Assembly (NCBI GenBank): GCA_049671305.1 | Contig: JBATUR010000005.1 | Coordinates: 62,001 to 126,000, forward strand | Direction: 5' to 3' | DNA: 64,000 nucleotides | Source of the DNA: CADCTM01 sp049671305 | GTDB lineage: Bacteria; Cyanobacteriota; Cyanobacteriia; Cyanobacteriales; Coleofasciculaceae | Part shown: positions 37,252 to 45,572 of the stretch, in pieces | Layout: each line of letters starts with the position of its first letter | How positions within the stretch are numbered: the first letter of the stretch is position 1 | Notes under the pieces: model-generated | The model's input: the letters and a program-made list of their open reading frames with translations, nothing else | Told to the model about the DNA's origin: nothing | Database searches by the model: none | Program-made: the position numbers and the translations under genes

Positions 37252-37321
37252 GGTAGAGGCAAAACCTTTATCAAAGTCAAAAAATTAATTATTGATGTAA
37301 GACAAAAGCCTCGCCTCTACC
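37252..37321. repeat. GTAGAGGC inverted repeat upstream of transglutaminase gene
   Basis: GGTAGAGGC (37252-37260) and GCCTCTACC (37313-37321) form a perfect 9-bp inverted repeat over about 52 nt. The arms share sequence with the palindrome at 36598, so this looks like a second, interrupted copy of the same element family. Confidence 0.5.
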
Positions 37322-37333
37322 CATTAAACCGGA

Positions 37334-38092
37334 TTAAGCAGCGATCGCTTCTGGTGCTTCCACAGGCATTTCTATAGGAGCACCATCTTGTACCAAAGAA
37401 GGAGTTTTACCGCCCTTTTGGATGATGCCAGAAACCATAGCTAGCAGAGCATTCACCTTGCGAGTGCGCCACTCATCAACTAAACGCTCTACCGCCGCTG
37501 CAGGCAAACGACGCTCCATTGCTTCCCGCAAATAAGCTGCGTGCCCTGTTTCATCTTGAGCGATAGTGAGCATCCCTTTTTTCAGATTACGGCTAGTTGC
37601 TTCATCTTCTGGCAAAACATTCGCCATCCGCGCAAAGTCTTTGCTAGCATCCAATTCTAGGATGTAAGTACTAGCCATAAACATCAGCCAATCAATCTTT
37701 TGCGGTGATAGACTTTCTTGAGGATAACCCTCAAAATACGCCTCAAAAAACGGACTACGGCGGCGCTCATCTGGCTTGCCATCAGCAGTAGTTTTTGGCA
37801 AACTCTTAAAGTCGATAACTTGCTTGTTGAGTTGCTTCAAACCGTGGGCAAAAATCTGCCCATGACGCTCCTCATCTGAAGCATGACGGGCTAGTTTGGC
37901 TGCTAACCACGAATCACCCTCGGCGGCAGCACGCTCGCTCAAAGCCGTTATAAATGGCACAGAGCCTGATTCTGCCAACTGAAACCCTGCCAGCACATTC
38001 GGACGGGTTTTGAGATCCCGTAAGCTGCTAGCAGAGATATAAGCGACGGCGCCTGAGCCAACCAAATGCAGAATGTGAGTAAAAAAGTTCAT
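37334..38092 (-). CDS. Ferritin-like diiron protein
   Basis: A 252-residue helical protein. ATG at 38092 (MNFFTHILHLVGSGAVAY) is preferred; the longer frame from 38212 adds 40 basic, low-conservation residues. Two carboxylate-histidine motifs typical of the ferritin-like superfamily are present: DEERHGQ (about 73-79) and DETGHAAYL (about 178-186). ELDASKDF and LAESGSVPF supply further acidic residues. Related cyanobacterial proteins are annotated as ferritin-like or rubrerythrin-like with unknown substrate. The C-terminal 25 residues are Pro/Glu/Ala-rich. It is divergent from the pentapeptide-TPR gene. Confidence 0.8.
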   Translation of the reverse strand: MNFFTHILHLVGSGAVAYISASSLRDLKTRPNVLAGFQLAESGSVPFITALSERAAAEGDSWLAAKLARHASDEERHGQIFAHGLKQLNKQVIDFKSLPKTTADGKPDERRRSPFFEAYFEGYPQESLSPQKIDWLMFMASTYILELDASKDFARMANVLPEDEATSRNLKKGMLTIAQDETGHAAYLREAMERRLPAAAVERLVDEWRTRKVNALLAMVSGIIQKGGKTPSLVQDGAPIEMPVEAPEAIAA

Positions 38093-38220
38093 AAAGTAAT
38101 TAGCGTGTGAGGTCGCGTTGTTAATGCGATCGTAGCGCGATTTTCTTGGGAGATTGCTGCTTCTGATACTGTTGAGAGATACTTTTGAGTTAATATTGCG
38201 ATTCAAAGGCACTTTGCTTT

Positions 38221-39000
38221 ATGACTATGAAACTGACAATCTTGACTACGGCTGCTTTTTTGACTACTAGTTTAACGGCGGTTGCTCATGCGGAAAATTT
38301 ACAACATACCCAACAATTACTTTCCACAAAACAATGCCCTCAATGTGAATTGAGCAATGCAGGTTTGGTTTTGGCTGACTTGACGGGTGCGAATTTAAGC
38401 GGCGCTAATTTGAGCCGTGCTAATCTGAGCCGTGCTAATTTAACAGGTGCTGATCTAACTGGCGCTAATCTTTCCGGTGCTTCCCTTAATGGTGCTAATC
38501 TACAGGGCGCAAATTTGACAGGAGCTAATTTAAATTCAACTGATTTAAGAGATGCTTATTTGGCTAATGCCACATTATCTAATACTAGCTTTGTAAGCGC
38601 CAATGTATTAGGAGTAATTGGTATGCCCAGCCAAGCGGGAAGACCTGAAGATTTTTATGCTTGGGGTGTTACCGAGTCAGAAAGAGGAAATTTTCGAGGA
38701 GCGATCGCCAAATATAATCAAGCATTAGCCATGAAGCCCGACTTTGCCCCCGCTTTCCTCGCCCGTGGTATTGCCTTATATAAATTAGGAAACGAGCCCG
38801 GTGCAAACCAAGATGCCAAGAGTGCAGGAGCATTATTTAGCGCCCAAGGTAATACCGCCGGTTATCAAGCATCACAAAGTTTTGTGCAAGCGATGGAAAT
38901 TGCTCGTACTCCACCTAAAACTGGTGGCGGTGGTGGTAATTTAGGAAATGCTTTGTTGGGTATCGGTTCGTTGCTATTTAGATTGATTTCGCCTTTTTAA
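38221..39000 (+). CDS. Exported pentapeptide-repeat plus TPR protein
   Basis: A 259-residue protein. A signal peptide (LTTAAFLTTSLTAVAHA) is followed by a CPQCEL pair and about 16 pentapeptide repeats of the A(D/N)LxG type (ADLTGANLSGANLSRANLS..., about 45-130), which fold as a right-handed quadrilateral beta helix. One or two TPR units follow (about 145-215), then a Gly-rich stretch and a hydrophobic C-terminus. The combination occurs in several cyanobacterial envelope or lumenal proteins. Role unknown, probably structural or binding. Confidence 0.85.
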   Translation: MTMKLTILTTAAFLTTSLTAVAHAENLQHTQQLLSTKQCPQCELSNAGLVLADLTGANLSGANLSRANLSRANLTGADLTGANLSGASLNGANLQGANLTGANLNSTDLRDAYLANATLSNTSFVSANVLGVIGMPSQAGRPEDFYAWGVTESERGNFRGAIAKYNQALAMKPDFAPAFLARGIALYKLGNEPGANQDAKSAGALFSAQGNTAGYQASQSFVQAMEIARTPPKTGGGGGNLGNALLGIGSLLFRLISPF

Positions 39001-39098
39001 TCGTGTAAAAATTCTCAGGTGTAAGGTATATCCGATTACCACTACCAACAATTAAAACTTGTTAGGATTACAATAATTAATCTTGCTTAAACATTGCT

Positions 39099-39551
39099 AT
39101 GTCATCAACCTCAACCCCATTACCAGATGCCTTGGCAAAAATTGTCGAGCGCTTTCAAAAACGTACTAATCCCAAGCAACGTTATGAACAGTTGCTATTG
39201 TACGCCAAGCGACTAAAAGAAATGCCAGAAGCGGATAAATTGCCAGAAAATAAAGTTCCTGGCTGTACCTCGCAAGTTTTCTTGACTGCCAACTTAGAAG
39301 ATGGCAAAGTTTGGTATCAAGGAGACTCAGATGCTCAATTGGTCAAAGGTTTAGTTGCAGTATTAATTGAAGGCTTAAACGGTTTAACTCCTGAAGAAAT
39401 TTTGCAAGTTTCTCCTGACTTTATTCAAGATACTGGCTTAAATGTTAGCCTCACGCCATCTCGTGCTAATGGATTTTATAACATTTTTCAGACGATGAAA
39501 AAGAAGGCACTGGGATATCAATTAGGTACGTCTGCTCAGGAACTGAATTAA
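39099..39551 (+). CDS. sufE: SufE family sulfur acceptor
   Basis: SufE takes persulfide sulfur from the cysteine desulfurase SufS for Fe-S cluster assembly. 150 residues, usual for the family. The reactive cysteine is in NKVPGCTSQVF (about residue 52), and the surrounding KRLKEMPEADKLPENKV and YQGDSDAQLVKGLVA blocks are conserved. Single gene; no other suf genes are near. A Dnd system also uses a cysteine desulfurase, but this distance gives no reason to link them. Confidence 0.93.
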   Translation: MSSTSTPLPDALAKIVERFQKRTNPKQRYEQLLLYAKRLKEMPEADKLPENKVPGCTSQVFLTANLEDGKVWYQGDSDAQLVKGLVAVLIEGLNGLTPEEILQVSPDFIQDTGLNVSLTPSRANGFYNIFQTMKKKALGYQLGTSAQELN

Positions 39552-39590
39552 TCTCAAATACTCCTATTATGTTCAGGTTCGTCTGGTAAG

Positions 39591-39656
39591 GATACCCGAC
39601 TTCTTTTAAAAGTTTTTTGGTAATTCATTAAGTTATAACACTAGAAGTCGGGTATC
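39591..39656. repeat. MITE-like element with 14-bp inverted ends
   Basis: GATACCCGACTTCT (39591-39604) and AGAAGTCGGGTATC (39643-39656) are perfect inverted copies around a 38-nt AT-rich centre. It lies downstream of sufE. The arms look like an interspersed cyanobacterial repeat, and the RNA would fold into a long hairpin that could also terminate sufE. Confidence 0.6.
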
Positions 39657-39824
39657 TCATGCTATTTTCATAACCACTCAGTTATTAAACAACTTCTGCA
39701 AAAATTTGGTTTGCGGTAATTGAATATCTGATTTACTAAATGCTAACCAAATCTCATTAGTTACTGCATTAAGTGGATTTAAAATAATACGATCAACACA
39801 AGACAGTTCAATTAAGGAATAATT

Positions 39825-40538
39825 ATGCAAGGCAAAAAAATTCTCATCGTTTTAACCAGCCACGGCACTCTAGGCGACACAGGCAAAGAAACGGGCTTTT
39901 ATCTTGCCGAAGTCAGTCACCCTGAAGATGTCTTCACTCGTGCTGGAATAATGGTTGATTATGTTAGTCCCAAAGGCGGTAAAGCGCCGATGACTGGTAT
40001 TGACTTGGAAGATCCTTTAAATAAGACATTTCTGGATGATGCAAACAAAATTGTACAAGTTGAGAATACCCTCAACCCTAGTCAGGTAGATGTTTCTGAC
40101 TACGATGCCATTTTTTATGCAGGTGGTCACGGTACGATGTGGGACTTTCCTGACAATGAGGCACTCGCCAATATTGCTTCGACTTTGTACGAACAAGGTA
40201 AGGTTGTCGGTGCAGTCTGCCACGGACCTGCGGCTTTGGTGAATTTGAAACTATCTAATGGCGATTATCTGGTTGCTGGCAAGACGGTTTCTGCCTTTAC
40301 AAATGAAGAGGAAAAAGCCGTTGAACTGACGGAGGTCGTGCCGTTTGCTTTAGAGTCCAAGTTGATTGAGCGGGGTGCTAAAGTGACCAAAGCCGCTAAC
40401 TTTCAGCCTCATGTTGTTGTAAGCGATCGCCTTGTTACAGGACAGAACCCCGCATCTGCCGCAGGTGTGGCTGAAAAAATGGTTGAACTGCTCAATAATT
40501 TGAAAGCGCAATCGTCTCCAGTTTCTACGAATGCATAA
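39825..40538 (+). CDS. DJ-1/PfpI (Hsp31-type) family protein
   Basis: A 237-residue class-I-glutamine-amidotransferase-like protein. The nucleophile elbow is GAVCHGPAALVNL (Cys about 130), with YAGGHGTMWDFPDN before it and the acidic residue in ETGFYLAEVSHP near the N-terminus. This is the Hsp31/glyoxalase III branch, whose members detoxify methylglyoxal or act as chaperones. Function here is inferred from family only. It is followed by a strong terminator, so it is a one-gene unit. Confidence 0.88.
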   Translation: MQGKKILIVLTSHGTLGDTGKETGFYLAEVSHPEDVFTRAGIMVDYVSPKGGKAPMTGIDLEDPLNKTFLDDANKIVQVENTLNPSQVDVSDYDAIFYAGGHGTMWDFPDNEALANIASTLYEQGKVVGAVCHGPAALVNLKLSNGDYLVAGKTVSAFTNEEEKAVELTEVVPFALESKLIERGAKVTKAANFQPHVVVSDRLVTGQNPASAAGVAEKMVELLNNLKAQSSPVSTNA

Positions 40539-40566
40539 TAGTTGATTTTTGTCAAGTAAAGCAATG

Positions 40567-40606
40567 CGGTAAAGTAAAACATTTCGTTCTACTTTACCGT
40601 TTTTTT
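40567..40606 (+). terminator. Rho-independent terminator of DJ-1 family gene
   Basis: CGGTAAAGTAAAAC (from 40567) pairs with GTTCTACTTTACCG (to 40599) with one wobble, followed by seven T residues. Confidence 0.85.
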
Positions 40607-40615
40607 GGTGAAGAC

Positions 40616-40667
40616 TTGACGAGCGCACCCATCATTGAGTATATTGCAGTAGAACAAATGTTCTACT
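40616..40667 (+). promoter_or_regulatory. Promoter with LexA-like palindrome before the coiled-coil gene pair
   Basis: TTGACG (40616-40621) and TATATT (40640-40645) are 18 nt apart, a good sigma-70 spacing. Directly downstream, over the expected start site, is the perfect palindrome AGTAGAAC-AAAT-GTTCTACT (40648-40667). Its core GAAC-N4-GTTC is the LexA/DinR-type half-site arrangement. The first downstream gene starts at 40863, leaving a leader of about 200 nt. Confidence 0.5.
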
Positions 40668-40862
40668 CAAAAAATATCATTGAAAAACCCCTAACTCTAT
40701 GGCAGTAATTAGGCGGTAGGGAAAGATTTTGCTCAAATTATTAATTCAGCAAGTTAACATCCAGAAAGTGTTAACAATCTCGTGTAATTAAACTAAGCAA
40801 TGTGTTTGCTTATTTACATTTCGTTTCCTGTTGAGTTGAATATCGTGTAAGGAGAATTTGTC

Positions 40863-41855
40863 ATGGTTGCAACAAAAGACAGCAAAGAACAGATTTTTAA
40901 AGCATTTCAACAAATCCTTACAAACCGAAAAAATCTTGACTCCAAAATAGCCACAAGAGAAGAAGAAGCGGAGAAAGAGAAGAATAAACAACTGCTAGAA
41001 ATTGCCTCTACTTATACTATTGATAGTATTGTTAAAGGGCTGGCAGATTTACAACTTGAGTTTGGTGTAATTGTCAATGGCTTGTCTGAAAAATTAGCAA
41101 CAGAAGCCTTAAAACTAGATGAACTCAAACGATCTATTACAATTGAAACGCAGCATTTAGAAGAACTGCAGCAAGTCCGTGTGGTTGCTGATGCTTTACA
41201 TCTAATTACTCAAGAACATCAAGAAACTCTCAAAAATATAGAGCAAACTGCAGCAACCCAACGAGAATTATTAGAAAAAGATACAACTGAGAAACATAAA
41301 ACTTGGGAAAAAGAACAGTCAGAGTTTGCAATTTTTATTTTAGAGGAAAATGAGTTATTAATTAAAGAAAGGCAACGTCAAGAAGCTGATTATCAGTATG
41401 AGTTAGAGCGTCAGCGGAAAGTCGAAACCGATGAATATGAAGAGCTAAAACGCAATCAAGAACGAGAACTGCAAGAAGCAAATCAAGAAAAAGAAAAGCA
41501 ATGGTCAGAGCGTGAAAAAATCTTAAAAGAGCGTCAACCTTTGCTTGCTGAAAATCAAAAAAAAGTAGAAGCTTTTCCAACTGAACTTGATGAATCAATG
41601 AAGAAAGCCAGAGAAGAGGCAATTAAAGAAGTTCATCAAGATGCCAAAGTCAAAGCAGAATTAATTGAGAAAGAATGGGAATCAACTAAGCAAGGTTATG
41701 AATTTAAAGTTCAATCTTTGCAAGAAACACTTCAGAAACAAACTGAACAAATTGAAAACCTTTCAACTCAGCTACAAGAAGCACTAAAACAATCTCAATC
41801 TTTAGCACTAAGAGCATTTGATAATTCCTCAAATGGAAATCAAGCCAAAGCTTAA
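40863..41855 (+). CDS. Coiled-coil protein A of a tandem pair
   Basis: A 330-residue almost entirely helical, charged coiled-coil protein without membrane segments or a known catalytic domain. It is paralogous to the next gene. Both have a YTIDSIVKGL/LTIDSIVKLQ segment near residue 55-75, then LSEKL(A/T)TEA, LEELQ, a KTWEKEQ/KAWEKEQ block, RR...DEYE, and a C-terminal (V/I)QSLEQ-type tail. The ribosome site AAGGAGA is strong. An N-terminal QIFKAFQQIL resembles the partner's QILEAYDQLA. Tandem coiled-coil genes that co-polymerise are known in Anabaena (LfiA/LfiB); whether this pair is homologous needs alignment. Confidence 0.75.
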   Translation: MVATKDSKEQIFKAFQQILTNRKNLDSKIATREEEAEKEKNKQLLEIASTYTIDSIVKGLADLQLEFGVIVNGLSEKLATEALKLDELKRSITIETQHLEELQQVRVVADALHLITQEHQETLKNIEQTAATQRELLEKDTTEKHKTWEKEQSEFAIFILEENELLIKERQRQEADYQYELERQRKVETDEYEELKRNQERELQEANQEKEKQWSEREKILKERQPLLAENQKKVEAFPTELDESMKKAREEAIKEVHQDAKVKAELIEKEWESTKQGYEFKVQSLQETLQKQTEQIENLSTQLQEALKQSQSLALRAFDNSSNGNQAKA

Positions 41856-41946
41856 GCAGACTTGAGCTAATTTGAATTTTCGTAGTTAGTCATTAGACAA
41901 AAAATGACTCATAGCAAGTGACTAATACTTAATTAGAGGTTTTTTC

Positions 41947-43029
41947 ATGGCAGGCAAACCAAGCGACAAAAACACTAAAGCCCAAATTCTTGAGGCTTAT
42001 GATCAATTGGCGCAAGAGCAAAAAGCTTTAGAATCACAACTTAAACAGCTTCAGAAAGAAACCAAAGAAAAGCCTCTTGTTTCCACTCAAAAAGATCAAC
42101 AACTAGCAGCAATAAATCAGCAGCAAGTTGCTTCAGATAAAATGGTTTTGACGATTGATAGTATTGTTAAACTACAGTCAGGGTTTGGTAGTGCTGTTAG
42201 TGAATTATCAGAGAAACTAACAACAGAAGCTGCAAAATTAGCTGAGTTACAGACTTCTGTAGCAGAAGAAATTCAACAACTTGAAGAATTACACGATTTA
42301 GCAGAAATTAAAGAAGATACATTAGATGTTTTAATCCAAGCTTATGAAGATAATTCAAAAGCCTTTCAGGAAGAACTTAGTCAAAGGCGAGAAACTTTAG
42401 ATCAAGAGATTCAAGAGTTAAGAAAAGCTTGGGAAAAAGAGCAAGATGAACATAAGCGTACTATTAAAGAACGCAATGATGAGCAGAGTAAAATTCGGCA
42501 GCGAGATGCTAAAGAATATGATTATGAATTGACTCTGCGGCGTAGTTTAAATAACGACGAATATGAGCAGATACAAAGAAATTTATACAAACAATTGGAA
42601 GAAGCCAAACAAGAACAAGAAAAAACTTGGACTGAGCGCGAAAAAGCGATCGCAGAACATGAGAAGCAGTTTGAAGAGTTAAAATCTAAGGTAGAGGCGT
42701 TTGAGAAAGAGAAGGAAGCTGCCATTAAGAAAGCTAAGGAAGAAGGCAAAGGTATTGCTAACTATCAAGTAAAAGTCAAGGCTGATCTGCAAAACAAAGA
42801 ACTTGAAGGTAATAAGCGCTTTTATGAGTTGAGAATTCAATCTCTTGAGCAGTCAATTCACACTTCGGAAGCCAGAATTCAAAACTTATCGAAACAACTA
42901 GAAGCGGCACAAAAACAAGTTCAAGATTTGGCAGTTAAAGCAATTGAAGGCGCTTCTACTATTAGCTCTTATCAGGCATTTAAAGAAATTGCAATGGAAC
43001 AAGCCAAAGGTCAAGTTAAGGGTAAGTAA
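41947..43029 (+). CDS. Coiled-coil protein B of a tandem pair
   Basis: A 360-residue coiled-coil protein, paralogue of the preceding gene (91 nt upstream) and ended by a perfect terminator at 43057. The region LTIDSIVKLQSGFGSAVSELSEKL aligns with the partner's, and the middle and C-terminal heptads match in order. An extra Gln/Lys-rich N-terminal stretch (residues 15-55) accounts for the added length. No signal peptide or enzyme motif. Two diverged copies in one operon suggest a hetero-oligomer. Confidence 0.75.
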   Translation: MAGKPSDKNTKAQILEAYDQLAQEQKALESQLKQLQKETKEKPLVSTQKDQQLAAINQQQVASDKMVLTIDSIVKLQSGFGSAVSELSEKLTTEAAKLAELQTSVAEEIQQLEELHDLAEIKEDTLDVLIQAYEDNSKAFQEELSQRRETLDQEIQELRKAWEKEQDEHKRTIKERNDEQSKIRQRDAKEYDYELTLRRSLNNDEYEQIQRNLYKQLEEAKQEQEKTWTEREKAIAEHEKQFEELKSKVEAFEKEKEAAIKKAKEEGKGIANYQVKVKADLQNKELEGNKRFYELRIQSLEQSIHTSEARIQNLSKQLEAAQKQVQDLAVKAIEGASTISSYQAFKEIAMEQAKGQVKGK

Positions 43030-43056
43030 TTCTGCTTTAGATCCTAACTCCTTTTT

Positions 43057-43099
43057 GAGAGTTAAAAGAGTGAATAAGACTCTTTTAACTCTCTTTTTT
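43057..43099 (+). terminator. Strong Rho-independent terminator of the coiled-coil operon
   Basis: GAGAGTTAAAAGAGT (43057-43071) pairs perfectly over 15 bp with ACTCTTTTAACTCTC (43079-43093) around a 7-nt loop, then six T residues. Confidence 0.9.
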
Positions 43100-43247
43100 A
43101 GAAAACGTGATGAGCAATTCACACCTTCTGATCAGCACCGCTTCAAATTTAATTGACTTATTACTGGCACTAAAGGAAGTTTCTGGTAATTTTGTAGAAC
43201 TTAGACCAGAGCAAGTGAGCGCCATACGACCAAGGAACATCTAAATC

Positions 43248-43754
43248 TTAATGTACACTATGAGCGATCGCTCTTGTGCAACACCAATTACTAGGCAGTG
43301 CCGAGGGCCATCCCATCCGCACTGCTTCTGGACAGATAGTATGAATTGTAAATTGGCAATCAATTAACTGGAAACCAGCTTTTTCTACCTGCTTCATCCC
43401 TTGTTTCAAAATCGAGTCATTATTAAATTCAATGGTTCGGTTGCACTGAATGCAAACTAGATGATGATGATGATGCGGAAAAGGCTGATTTAGCTCATAA
43501 TGCTTGTGCCCTTCCGCCAACTCTAGTTCCCGCAAGATACCCATTCGCGCCATTAACTTGACACTACGGTAAATTGTGGACAAACTGATCGCTTCTCCAC
43601 GCTGCTGTAGCAAGTCGTGAAGTTCCTCGGCACTAAGATGATCTCCTCTGGGCAAATTTTGAAAAACGTGCAGAATTGTTTCCCGTTGGGGAGTTAAGCG
43701 CCAACCACGAGAGTTTAGCTCAGATTTAAGTGAAGCGGCTGTGTATGGAGGCAT
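43248..43754 (-). CDS. fur: Ferric uptake regulator, FurA type
   Basis: Iron-responsive repressor of 168 residues. The winged-helix DNA-binding domain is intact (RGWRLTPQRETILHVF, AISLSTIYRSVKLMARMGILREL). The dimerisation domain has the His-rich metal site (PHHHHHLVCIQCNRTIEF) with the first CxxC. The usual second CxxC near the C-terminus is absent; instead there is ICPEAVRMG and a later WCCT, with about 20 extra residues. A Fur-box-like sequence sits 30 nt upstream of its start, so autoregulation is likely. It is distinct from Zur and PerR by its N-terminal sequence. Confidence 0.9.
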   Translation of the reverse strand: MPPYTAASLKSELNSRGWRLTPQRETILHVFQNLPRGDHLSAEELHDLLQQRGEAISLSTIYRSVKLMARMGILRELELAEGHKHYELNQPFPHHHHHLVCIQCNRTIEFNNDSILKQGMKQVEKAGFQLIDCQFTIHTICPEAVRMGWPSALPSNWCCTRAIAHSVH

Positions 43755-43783
43755 AAATACCCTCTCAAAAAAAACCCATTATT

Positions 43784-43802
43784 GACAATGATAGTTATTG
43801 CC
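43784..43802. promoter_or_regulatory. Fur box upstream of fur
   Basis: GACAATGATAGTTATTGCC matches the 19-bp Fur consensus GATAATGATAATCATTATC at 14 positions, with the mismatches being transitions. It lies 30 nt upstream of the fur ATG. Confidence 0.6.
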
Positions 43803-44024
43803 AGTCCTATTTGCAACAATCTTTGCTAATTGAGAATAAATGGCAGTATTTTATTGCAAATTGTTGATACCGCAAGGACTGAGAGATTGTTCTTAGAATG
43901 GTATTACATAGTATTTTGAATGGTCAATTTCTTTCGACCAATGTTTAAATTTTGCTAGAGGAGTAGACGCCCGACGCGCTAGACAAGCTTCAGCTTTTTT
44001 GTTACCTACATGGTAAAACTTGAG

Positions 44025-44115
44025 ATCAGCGAGAGCGTTGCGCTGCTGCGTTCGCCCTACAGCCCTACGGGCATCCTACGGCAGGCGTCTCCCTTTGGGA
44101 GAAGCGCAGATCGCT
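44025..44115. repeat. GC-rich interspersed repeat cluster upstream of clpX
   Basis: A roughly 90-nt block much richer in G+C than its surroundings. It is built of short palindromes: GCCCTACGGGC (44062-44072), a CCTACGG repeat, and TCTCCC-TTT-GGGAGA (44088-44102). It resembles dispersed repeats of Nostoc-like genomes. It ends 50 nt before the clpX start and generates a spurious 62-codon frame. The rest of the 410-nt fur-clpX gap contains the Fur box and AT-rich sequence with no gene. Confidence 0.7.
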
Positions 44116-44164
44116 CAATCGAACAACAGCCCTACACCCCCTGTTACTAACACAGCCAGACAAT

Positions 44165-45523
44165 ATGTCAAAACACGACTCCTATCTAAGATGCTCATTT
44201 TGCGGTAAATCCTCCGAGCAAGTACGCAAATTAATTGCAGGTCCTGGCGTATATATCTGTGATGAATGCGTCGAACTGTGCAACGAAATTTTAGACGAAG
44301 AATTGCTCAATTCCTCCAATGACACCGCAATTCAACCGCCCCTACCCTCAGATCAACCAACCAAGCAACCCGCCCGCGCCACTCATCTAGCTTGGAATCA
44401 AGTACAAAAGCCAACCGAAATCAAGCAGGCTTTAGATGCCCATGTCATCGGTCAAAACCAAGCAAAAAAAGTCCTCTCAGTGGCAGTTTACAACCACTAC
44501 AAGCGCCTTGATGTTGACAAAACTAATTCTGGCAAAACCGTCGTTGATGACAGCGTAAAGCTGGCTAAGTCCAATATCCTGCTCATTGGACCTACTGGAT
44601 GTGGTAAGACACTTTTGGCTCAAAGCTTGGCGACTCAGCTAGATGTACCATTTGCCGTCGCTGATGCCACCACCCTCACCGAAGCTGGTTATGTCGGCGA
44701 TGATGTGGAAAACATTTTGCTCAGACTGTTGCAAGTTGCCGATTTTGATGTTGAAGCGGCACAAAAAGGCATTATTTATATTGACGAAATTGATAAAATT
44801 GCTCGTAAAAGCGAAAACCCGTCAATTACGCGGGATGTCTCCGGTGAAGGAGTACAGCAAGCACTTTTGAAGATCTTAGAAGGCACAGTGGTAAATGTTC
44901 CGCCCCAAGGTGGACGAAAACATCCTTATCAAGAATGTATTCAATTAGACACTAGTAATATTCTGTTTATTTGTGGTGGTGCTTTTGTGGGGCTAGAAAA
45001 AGTCGTAGAGCAACGCACCGGCAAAAAAACGATTGGCTTTCTACAACCAACCCCAGCAGATCAGTCAAGCGAGGCAACTGCTTTGGCAACACAAGTAACA
45101 GATATTTTCAAACACCTAGAGCCAGAGGACTTAGTAAAATTTGGTGTAATTCCCGAATTAATTGGACGTTTGCCGATTATTACCGCCGTAGAAGCTCTAG
45201 ATGAAGAAGCTCTCATGGCTATCTTGACACAGCCTCGTAATGCTTTAGTTAAGCAGTATCAAAAATTGCTGAAGATGGACAATGTGCGTATGGATTTTCA
45301 GCCAGAAGCTTTAAGAGCGATCGCTCAAGAAGCCTTTCGACGTAAAACTGGAGCAAGAGCGCTACGGGGTATCCTCGAAGAACTAATGCTAGATGTCATG
45401 TACGAATTACCATCTCGCAAAGATGTTACACGTTGCACAATTACACGAGAAATGGTCGAAAAACGCTCTACTGCTGAACTTTTAGTCCATCCTTCTTGGT
45501 TAATTAAACCAGAATCAGCCTAA
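44165..45523 (+). CDS. clpX: ATP-dependent Clp protease ATP-binding subunit ClpX
   Basis: AAA+ unfoldase that feeds ClpP-type proteases. 452 residues. It has an N-terminal C4 zinc-binding domain (RCSFCGK and YICDECVELC), Walker A GPTGCGKTLLAQ, Walker B IIYIDEIDKIARK, the arginine-finger/sensor region (GVIPELIGRLPII) and sensor 2 (FRRKTGARALRGILEE). The long Pro/Gln linker between zinc domain and AAA+ domain is normal for cyanobacteria. In many cyanobacteria clpX follows tig-clpP; here neither is adjacent and a repeat cluster precedes the gene. Confidence 0.97.
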   Translation: MSKHDSYLRCSFCGKSSEQVRKLIAGPGVYICDECVELCNEILDEELLNSSNDTAIQPPLPSDQPTKQPARATHLAWNQVQKPTEIKQALDAHVIGQNQAKKVLSVAVYNHYKRLDVDKTNSGKTVVDDSVKLAKSNILLIGPTGCGKTLLAQSLATQLDVPFAVADATTLTEAGYVGDDVENILLRLLQVADFDVEAAQKGIIYIDEIDKIARKSENPSITRDVSGEGVQQALLKILEGTVVNVPPQGGRKHPYQECIQLDTSNILFICGGAFVGLEKVVEQRTGKKTIGFLQPTPADQSSEATALATQVTDIFKHLEPEDLVKFGVIPELIGRLPIITAVEALDEEALMAILTQPRNALVKQYQKLLKMDNVRMDFQPEALRAIAQEAFRRKTGARALRGILEELMLDVMYELPSRKDVTRCTITREMVEKRSTAELLVHPSWLIKPESA

Positions 45524-45534
45524 ACACTCAATTA

Positions 45535-45572
45535 TTAGTAGTTGATCGTATAAAATCACAATTCACTACTAA
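45535..45572. terminator. Hairpin between convergent clpX and lspA
   Basis: TTAGTAGT (45535-45542) pairs with ACTACTAA (45565-45572). The right arm overlaps the end of lspA. No strong T run, so this is only a possible bidirectional terminator. Confidence 0.4.

Noticed and set aside
38093..38212. 40-residue N-terminal extension of the ferritin-like protein
   Set aside because: Basic, low-complexity sequence before a hydrophobic MNFFTHI start; the shorter protein begins with family-like sequence.
44020..44208. 62-codon ORF just before clpX
   Set aside because: Arg/Ala-rich translation of the GC-rich repeat cluster, and it runs into clpX in another frame.
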